Below are positions 23,907-27,552 of a DNA stretch of 27,552 nucleotides, one piece after another. Each line of letters begins with the position of its first letter. The first letter of the stretch is position 1. The notes under the pieces were generated by a model. It worked only from the letters and a program-made list of their open reading frames with translations, did no database searches and had not been told where the DNA came from. The translations under genes and the position numbers were made by a program. Origin of the DNA: DASQVO01 sp035640715. GTDB taxonomy: Bacteria; Actinomycetota; Actinomycetes; Streptosporangiales; Streptosporangiaceae. The stretch covers positions 1-27,552 of the forward strand of contig DASQVO010000237.1 in the NCBI GenBank assembly GCA_035640715.1, given 5' to 3'.

Positions 23907-24904
23907 CCGGGCCGGGGTGCTCGGCGCGAGACACGGCGGTACCGGGGAGCGCCCCCGGTGGCGGGCCGGCCAGCGGCCCGAGCGCGGACGATCTGCTCGC
24001 CCTCGCGGCTGATGCGGCCGTGCGGGCCGGCCGGCTGCTTGCTGCCAGGCGGCCCGGGGAGCGCCCGGAGGTCGTAGAGACCAAGTCCAGCCCGACCGAC
24101 GTGGTGACCGAGATGGACCGCCGGGCCGAGGCGCTTATTACCGAGCGGATACGGGCCGTGCGGCCCGGTGATGCCATCCTCGGCGAGGAGTCCGGCGAGA
24201 CGCGCGGCACCCCCGGCGCGGGCGGAGCGCCCGGCGGCGGCCCCGGATCAGCGGCAGTGCGCTGGATCGTCGACCCGCTTGACGGCACCGTCAACTATCT
24301 TTACGGGCTGCCCGACTGGGCGGTCAGCATCGCCGCCGAGGTAGCGGGCACCGTCGTGGCCGGAGTCGTCGCGTCCCCGCGCCGGGGGGAGATCTTCACC
24401 GCCGTGCGCGGCAAGGGGGCCTGGGTGCGCAGTGCCCCCTGGCTGGAGGGCGCCGACTGGGCGGCGGCCGCGGGTGCGCTGGCCCAGCCCGACGATGGGC
24501 AGGGCCAGCGGGAGACGGCGGCGGTCCCGCTGCGCTGTACCCGCGGCGTCCCGCTCGGTCAGGCGCTGGTGGCGACCGGATTCGGGTACGCGGCAGGGCG
24601 ACGGCGCATCCAGGGTGAAGTCGTCGGCGCGCTGCTGCCCCAGGTGCGGGACATCCGCCGGGGCGGGTCCGCGGCCCTGGACCTGTGCATGGTCGCAGCC
24701 GGCCGGATGGACGCCTCCTACGAGCGGGGCCTGAACTACTGGGACTACGCGGCAGGCGCGCTGATCGCCGGGGAAGCCGGCGCCCTGGTCGGGGGCCTGT
24801 CCGGCAGGCCGGCCAGCCCGTCCATGACGATCGCCGCGGGCCCTGGCCTGTTTGAGGAACTGTCCGCCGTGCTGTCCAGGCTCAACCCGGAACGCGACGC
24901 TTAG
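23903..24904 (+). CDS. Inositol monophosphatase-family phosphatase
   Basis: The 333-residue protein is a Mg-dependent sugar/inositol phosphatase. The metal site is complete: GEESGE supplies the first glutamate, WIVDPLDGTVNYLYG carries Asp124 and Asp127, and WDYAAGALIAGEAGA carries Asp281. The start GTG 23903 overlaps the ferrochelatase stop by four bases (GTGA), so the two are co-transcribed. A Gly/Pro-rich insertion (about residues 98-115) and another at about 205-220 lengthen it beyond the usual 260-290 residues. The substrate may be myo-inositol-1-phosphate, histidinol phosphate or another; the sequence alone does not decide. Confidence 0.9.
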   Translation: MTGPGCSARDTAVPGSAPGGGPASGPSADDLLALAADAAVRAGRLLAARRPGERPEVVETKSSPTDVVTEMDRRAEALITERIRAVRPGDAILGEESGETRGTPGAGGAPGGGPGSAAVRWIVDPLDGTVNYLYGLPDWAVSIAAEVAGTVVAGVVASPRRGEIFTAVRGKGAWVRSAPWLEGADWAAAAGALAQPDDGQGQRETAAVPLRCTRGVPLGQALVATGFGYAAGRRRIQGEVVGALLPQVRDIRRGGSAALDLCMVAAGRMDASYERGLNYWDYAAGALIAGEAGALVGGLSGRPASPSMTIAAGPGLFEELSAVLSRLNPERDA

Positions 24905-24931
24905 TAGCCCGGAGTTCCCCGGCTGCTGTTC

Positions 24932-25102
24932 TCAGGCGCGCGCGGGCTCCGGGATGCCGTGCGCGGCGGCAATCTGCCGCAGATGCTCGATCTCGTCGAG
25001 CTGAGTGTCGCTGAGCTCCGTATCCCCGGTGGCCAGGGCCGCTCGCAGGGATGTGTGAGCTTCCCGTAGACGGTCCTGCAGTGCAGTTACGAACTCGCCC
25101 AT
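24932..25102 (-). CDS. Conserved small helical protein, 56 residues
   Basis: From ATG 25102, with GGAGGGAG about 5 bases upstream, the frame encodes MGEFVTALQDRLREAHTSLR and continues to 56 residues. It is almost wholly helical and probably a coiled coil with an acidic middle (TELSDTQLDEIEHLRQIAAA). Small proteins of this style occur in many actinomycetes and have no known role. It converges with the phosphatase gene, 27 bases between stops. A longer frame reaching 25351 has no ribosome-binding site and poor composition. Confidence 0.75.
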   Translation of the reverse strand: MGEFVTALQDRLREAHTSLRAALATGDTELSDTQLDEIEHLRQIAAAHGIPEPARA

Positions 25103-25550
25103 GCGGCTCCCTCCAGTCAAGCATGCGGAATGTGTCGCCAGTCCTACCCCGGTGTCAGACGCCGTTAAACCAGGTTCGGGTGACGGAACCACCGACTGTG
25201 AATGAGATCCGGGACACATGGGCATACCTCTTCGGATCGGCGCGCGAACTATGCGAAAGCGCCGGGCCGAGGAGGGCAAATGCCGGTACACTACGCCTTC
25301 CGGCGGCAGTCGGCGCCGCCTGCGGGGCGGTCTGCGTTCTCCGGTCGGCACCGGCCGGGCCGCGCGGCAGCGGATGTGCGGTGCACGTCACACCGCAGCG
25401 CGGCACGACACCGGCGCGCCGGGCTGCGAGCTGCGTGTGCCCGGCGCGCAAACGTGGCAGAATTCCCCGCCGGAATCGGGCACAACCACGGCTTCACGAG
25501 CGTTACACCCGCGCGACGATGCGCACAAGGCATGAGGGGGAAAGAACCAC
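25103..25550. other. Intergenic region upstream of the DUF4193 gene
   Basis: These 448 bases separate two divergent small genes. An ATG at 25279 follows GAGGAGGG and opens a 94-codon frame into the DUF4193 start, but its Arg/Ala/His-rich product resembles no family. I see no RNA structure I can name. The DUF4193 promoter probably lies in 25440-25530, but I could not pick a hexamer pair. Confidence 0.5.
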
Positions 25551-25850
25551 ATGGCTACTGACTACGACAGCCCGCGGAAGACAGACGACGACCTCACCGA
25601 GGACAGTCTGCAGGAGCTTCAGGCACGCCGGATGGATCAGGGGTCGAGCACGATCGACCTTGACCCGGACGAGGTGGCTGAGTCCCTGGAGCTGCCAGGT
25701 GCGGACTTGTCGAATGAGGAGCTGTCGTTCCGCGTGATCCCGCGGCAGGCGGATGAGTTCACGTGCTCACGCTGCTTCCTGGTGCATCACCGCAGCCAGC
25801 TTGCCGAAGATCGCAATGGCCAGCTTGTGTGCCGGGAATGCGCCGCCTGA
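25551..25850 (+). CDS. DUF4193 family protein (zinc-ribbon-like)
   Basis: The 99-residue protein is an actinobacterium-specific family. An acidic, probably flexible N-terminal half is followed by a compact C-terminal domain with CSRC (Cys72, Cys75) and CREC (Cys94, Cys97), two Cys pairs suited to bind zinc, plus VHHRSQL between them. The start ATG 25551 has GGGGGAAAG about 8 bases upstream. Family members commonly sit as single, highly expressed genes; the function is unknown. A relation to RNA polymerase-associated small zinc proteins is speculation. Confidence 0.93.
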   Translation: MATDYDSPRKTDDDLTEDSLQELQARRMDQGSSTIDLDPDEVAESLELPGADLSNEELSFRVIPRQADEFTCSRCFLVHHRSQLAEDRNGQLVCRECAA

Positions 25851-25902
25851 ACAGCGCGCCCGGCCACAGCTGTGCCCGTCTGAATATGTGAGGGCCGGAG
25901 CC

Positions 25903-25935
25903 GGGAGCGCCTGAGCGGCCTGCCGCCGCGCTCCC
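25903..25935. terminator. Bidirectional hairpin between DUF4193 and DUF4235 genes
   Basis: GGGAGCGC (25903-25910) pairs with GCGCTCCC (25928-25935), with further pairing possible between GCGGC and GCCGC in the loop. It lies between the converging stops at 25850 and 25950 and could end transcripts from both sides. Confidence 0.6.
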
Positions 25936-25949
25936 GCTCGCATTGGCAT

Positions 25950-26222
25950 TCAGTCGAGCTGGCCGGCCCGGCTGGCGCGGACCCGCCTGGTCGCCGCTCT
26001 TGTCGCCAGCAGCCGTGCGGCCTCCATCCCGACACCGGTGACGACAGCCCAGCCGAGGGCCTCAGGCAGCTTCACCTGCGGGTCTTCCGGATGCACGGGA
26101 GGTTCCTTGCCGGTCGCCTGCGTCCACACCAGCTCGATGAGCTTGCGAGTGACAAATGCAGCGGCGAGTGCCGCCAAGCCCCCGACGACCCGGCTGGTGA
26201 GATCTCCGCGCTTATCCGACAT
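25950..26222 (-). CDS. DUF4235 family membrane protein
   Basis: The 90-residue protein has two hydrophobic segments. RVVGGLAALAAAFVTRKLIELVWTQATGKEPP is the family signature, followed by PEALGWAVVTGVGMEAARLLATRAATRR. It is widespread in actinomycetes, often beside small stress or cell-envelope genes; no activity is known. The start ATG 26222 has GGAGGAGG a few bases upstream, which is a strong ribosome-binding site. The DUF3093 gene lies upstream on the same strand with a 118-base gap. Confidence 0.92.
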   Translation of the reverse strand: MSDKRGDLTSRVVGGLAALAAAFVTRKLIELVWTQATGKEPPVHPEDPQVKLPEALGWAVVTGVGMEAARLLATRAATRRVRASRAGQLD

Positions 26223-26340
26223 GCCATTGCCTCCTCCGTACCGACCATCTGATCATTCCACGCGCGGCCCGGCCCGGCGCGGGCGGCATGGTGCGGCTGT
26301 CGCGGGCCGCTCAATGGCCGCATCACCGGCGAATCCTGGC

Positions 26341-26823
26341 TCAGCCGGCCGAGCCGCGTGATGCCGCCGGAGCGCCCCTGGGGCGGCACTGCTCGATAGC
26401 CGCCGCGAGTTCCGCGGGGCGCCGCGTCCCGATCAGCCAGTAGGGAACCTCGCCCGCCGGGTCCTGCACCGCTACGTATACCGCCTGCTTCAGGAACGGC
26501 CGGATCATCAGGTGAGCGGCGGGATCGGCCTGGGGGCCCCGCATGGCCGCGGCCTGCCTCTCGTCGAGCGCCACCACCTCCGTGGCATACCTGAGCGGCA
26601 GTACGGAGCGACCCGCGGACAGGCGGCCGTCGCTCACTTCGATCCGCGCAGATCCCCAGGCCACCAGCGCCGCCACCAGCCCGGCCGTGAAGATGGCAAA
26701 GATGACCGCCCCAGCCCACCCGCCAACGCCCGCCCATAGTTCGCCGCCAAGGAGACCGATGACAGGGAGGGCAAGGAGCCACCAGGTGACCGGCACGGCG
26801 AGCCGTTCACGGTAATCACGCAT
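26341..26823 (-). CDS. DUF3093 family membrane protein
   Basis: The 160-residue protein has two membrane helices near the N-terminus (TWWLLALPVIGLLGGELWAG and WAGAVIFAIFTAGLVAALV), then a soluble domain with ARIEVSDGRLSAGRSVLPL and MIRPFLKQAVYVAVQDPAGEVPYWLIGTRRPAELAAAI, which is typical of DUF3093. The fold resembles PH-like membrane-linked domains. The function is unknown. The ATG at 26823 lies seven bases after TACGGT (minus strand), so the transcript is probably leaderless, and the divergent AI-2E transporter gene begins only 31 bases away. Confidence 0.91.
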   Translation of the reverse strand: MRDYRERLAVPVTWWLLALPVIGLLGGELWAGVGGWAGAVIFAIFTAGLVAALVAWGSARIEVSDGRLSAGRSVLPLRYATEVVALDERQAAAMRGPQADPAAHLMIRPFLKQAVYVAVQDPAGEVPYWLIGTRRPAELAAAIEQCRPRGAPAASRGSAG

Positions 26824-26830
26824 GCGGTCA

Positions 26831-26836
26831 ACCGTA
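26831..26836 (-). promoter_or_regulatory. -10 hexamer TACGGT of the DUF3093 gene
   Basis: TACGGT (TANNNT) on the minus strand is followed by seven bases and ATG 26823, with no ribosome-binding site. It lies five bases from the opposing -10 of the divergent gene. Confidence 0.45.
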
Positions 26837-26841
26837 GTTGG

Positions 26842-26847
26842 TTAGAT
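26842..26847 (+). promoter_or_regulatory. -10-like hexamer TTAGAT of the AI-2E transporter gene
   Basis: TTAGAT is followed by seven bases and ATG 26855. GGGGG in the spacer could act as a very weak ribosome-binding site, but a leaderless start is more likely. Confidence 0.38.
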
Positions 26848-26854
26848 GGGGGTC

Positions 26855-27552
26855 ATGACGGGGCGGTCCGGCTGGGACATAGGGCGAAAGGCGCGGGAAT
26901 TGCTGGTGGCGGCCAGGCAGGCCGGCTCTGGTGCCGCAATCGCCAGCCCTCCGGCCCCCGGCACCGCGATCGGAACGGCAGGGGCGGCCGTAGCCAAAGC
27001 GCCCGCGGCCAGCGTAGCCATAGCCGATGAGGCCCCGGCCGGGCCAGCCGCAGCGAGCGCGGCCGCAGCGAACGGGGCCGCGGTCACCGCGGCTCACGAA
27101 GCCAACGGGGCTTCCCGCATGCCCGAGGACGGGACCGGTGCCCGGGAGGACGCCGCCCGGGCGGCCGTGCCGCGCTGGCTGCAGACGGCCGGCGGCTGGT
27201 CCTGGCGCCTGCTGTTCATCGGCATCGTGTTGTACATGGCGTACCGGGTGGCGGGCCGCCTCGCGGTCGTGGTAGTCCCGTGCGCGGCGGCGCTACTGCT
27301 CACGGCGCTGCTGCAGCCGCTGACGTCCCGGCTGCACCGGGCGGGTCTGCCCATGCTCGCCGCGGCATGGTGCACGCTGCTCAGCGCCGTGATCGTGCTG
27401 GCCGGGACGATAACGCTGGTCACCGTCCGGGTCAGGGACGAATACCCGGGCCTGGTCATCCAGGTGCGCCACACGTCGCATGAACTCCAGAAGCGGATGG
27501 CGTACACGCCGCTGCACCTGCAGACCGGGAGCCTGCAGAAGCTGTCGGACAA
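26855..27552 (+). CDS. AI-2E family transporter, N-terminal part (runs off window)
   Basis: The frame is open from ATG 26855 to the last base, 232 codons so far. The first 105 or so residues are Ala/Gly/Pro-rich and likely disordered cytoplasmic sequence. Then come WSWRLLFIGIVLYMAYRVAG and VVVPCAAALLLTALLQPLTS, then LHRAGLPMLAAAWCTLLSAV and IVLAGTITLVTV, which match the first helices of the AI-2E/UPF0118 (PerM-like) family. A long soluble segment starting YPGLVIQVRHTSHELQKR follows, as usual. Members export small molecules or ions; the autoinducer-2 label is historical. It is divergent from the DUF3093 gene, with 31 bases between the start codons. Confidence 0.88.
   Translation, partial: MTGRSGWDIGRKARELLVAARQAGSGAAIASPPAPGTAIGTAGAAVAKAPAASVAIADEAPAGPAAASAAAANGAAVTAAHEANGASRMPEDGTGAREDAARAAVPRWLQTAGGWSWRLLFIGIVLYMAYRVAGRLAVVVVPCAAALLLTALLQPLTSRLHRAGLPMLAAAWCTLLSAVIVLAGTITLVTVRVRDEYPGLVIQVRHTSHELQKRMAYTPLHLQTGSLQKLSD

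Noticed and set aside
25279..25561. 94-codon plus-strand frame after GAGGAGGG, before the DUF4193 gene
   Set aside because: The ribosome-binding site is attractive, but the product is Arg/Ala/His-rich, runs into the next gene's start and resembles no family.

Overview
The window is very GC-rich, uses GTG and TTG starts freely, and carries several families found mainly or only in Actinomycetota (DUF4193, DUF4235, DUF3093, GuaB1-type GMP reductase, a cysteine-bearing coproporphyrin ferrochelatase, a GlnR-type box upstream of amt). It is best read as chromosomal DNA of an aerobic, high-GC actinomycete. I cannot name a genus. No rRNA, tRNA, CRISPR array or intact mobile element was found.

Layout. 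1-2137: end of an ABC exporter operon (ATPase C-terminus plus two ABC-2 permeases with overlapping ends). 2236-3879: DUF2079 membrane protein. 3880-4512: gap holding a degenerate TnpB (IS200/IS605 family) fragment. 4513-7642: fabG-like reductase and two acyl-CoA dehydrogenases in one tightly overlapped operon; the two dehydrogenases look like complementary halves of a heteromeric enzyme. 7971-9869: STAS-domain protein, flavin split-barrel protein (minus strand) and a second SDR. 10021-10799: a structured repeat placed at the start of a LON-domain gene. 10859-10930: relic of an SDR gene. 10960-13181: ClC-family chloride transporter with CBS and RCK_C regions, preceded by a truncated MarR regulator. 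13697-15369: GlnR box, ammonium transporter, terminator. 15437-15983: AT-rich promoter and perfect palindrome, then two small ORFs on opposite strands. 16349-18849: alpha/beta hydrolase and convergent guaB1. 18880-19011: second copy of the structured repeat. 19036-22678: TetR regulator, secreted lytic transglycosylase, MFS transporter. 22785-24904: ferrochelatase and inositol monophosphatase-family gene with a 4-base overlap. 24932-27552: small actinobacterial genes (56-aa protein, DUF4193, DUF4235, DUF3093) and the start of an AI-2E-family transporter that runs off the end.

Most genes are ordinary core or accessory functions: lipid/acyl-CoA oxidation, nitrogen uptake, purine salvage, heme synthesis, cell-wall turnover and export. 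The least explained signals are: (i) a roughly 110-bp repeat present in two diverged copies, whose stem shows a compensatory base change and whose first copy supplies the ribosome-binding site and start codon of the LON gene; (ii) an AT-rich block with a consensus-like promoter and a 37-bp perfect palindrome at the predicted transcription start; (iii) gene relics (TnpB, MarR, SDR) in the gaps; (iv) at least seven starts placed 5-8 bases after a -10-like hexamer, suggesting leaderless transcripts, including one divergent pair only 31 bases apart.
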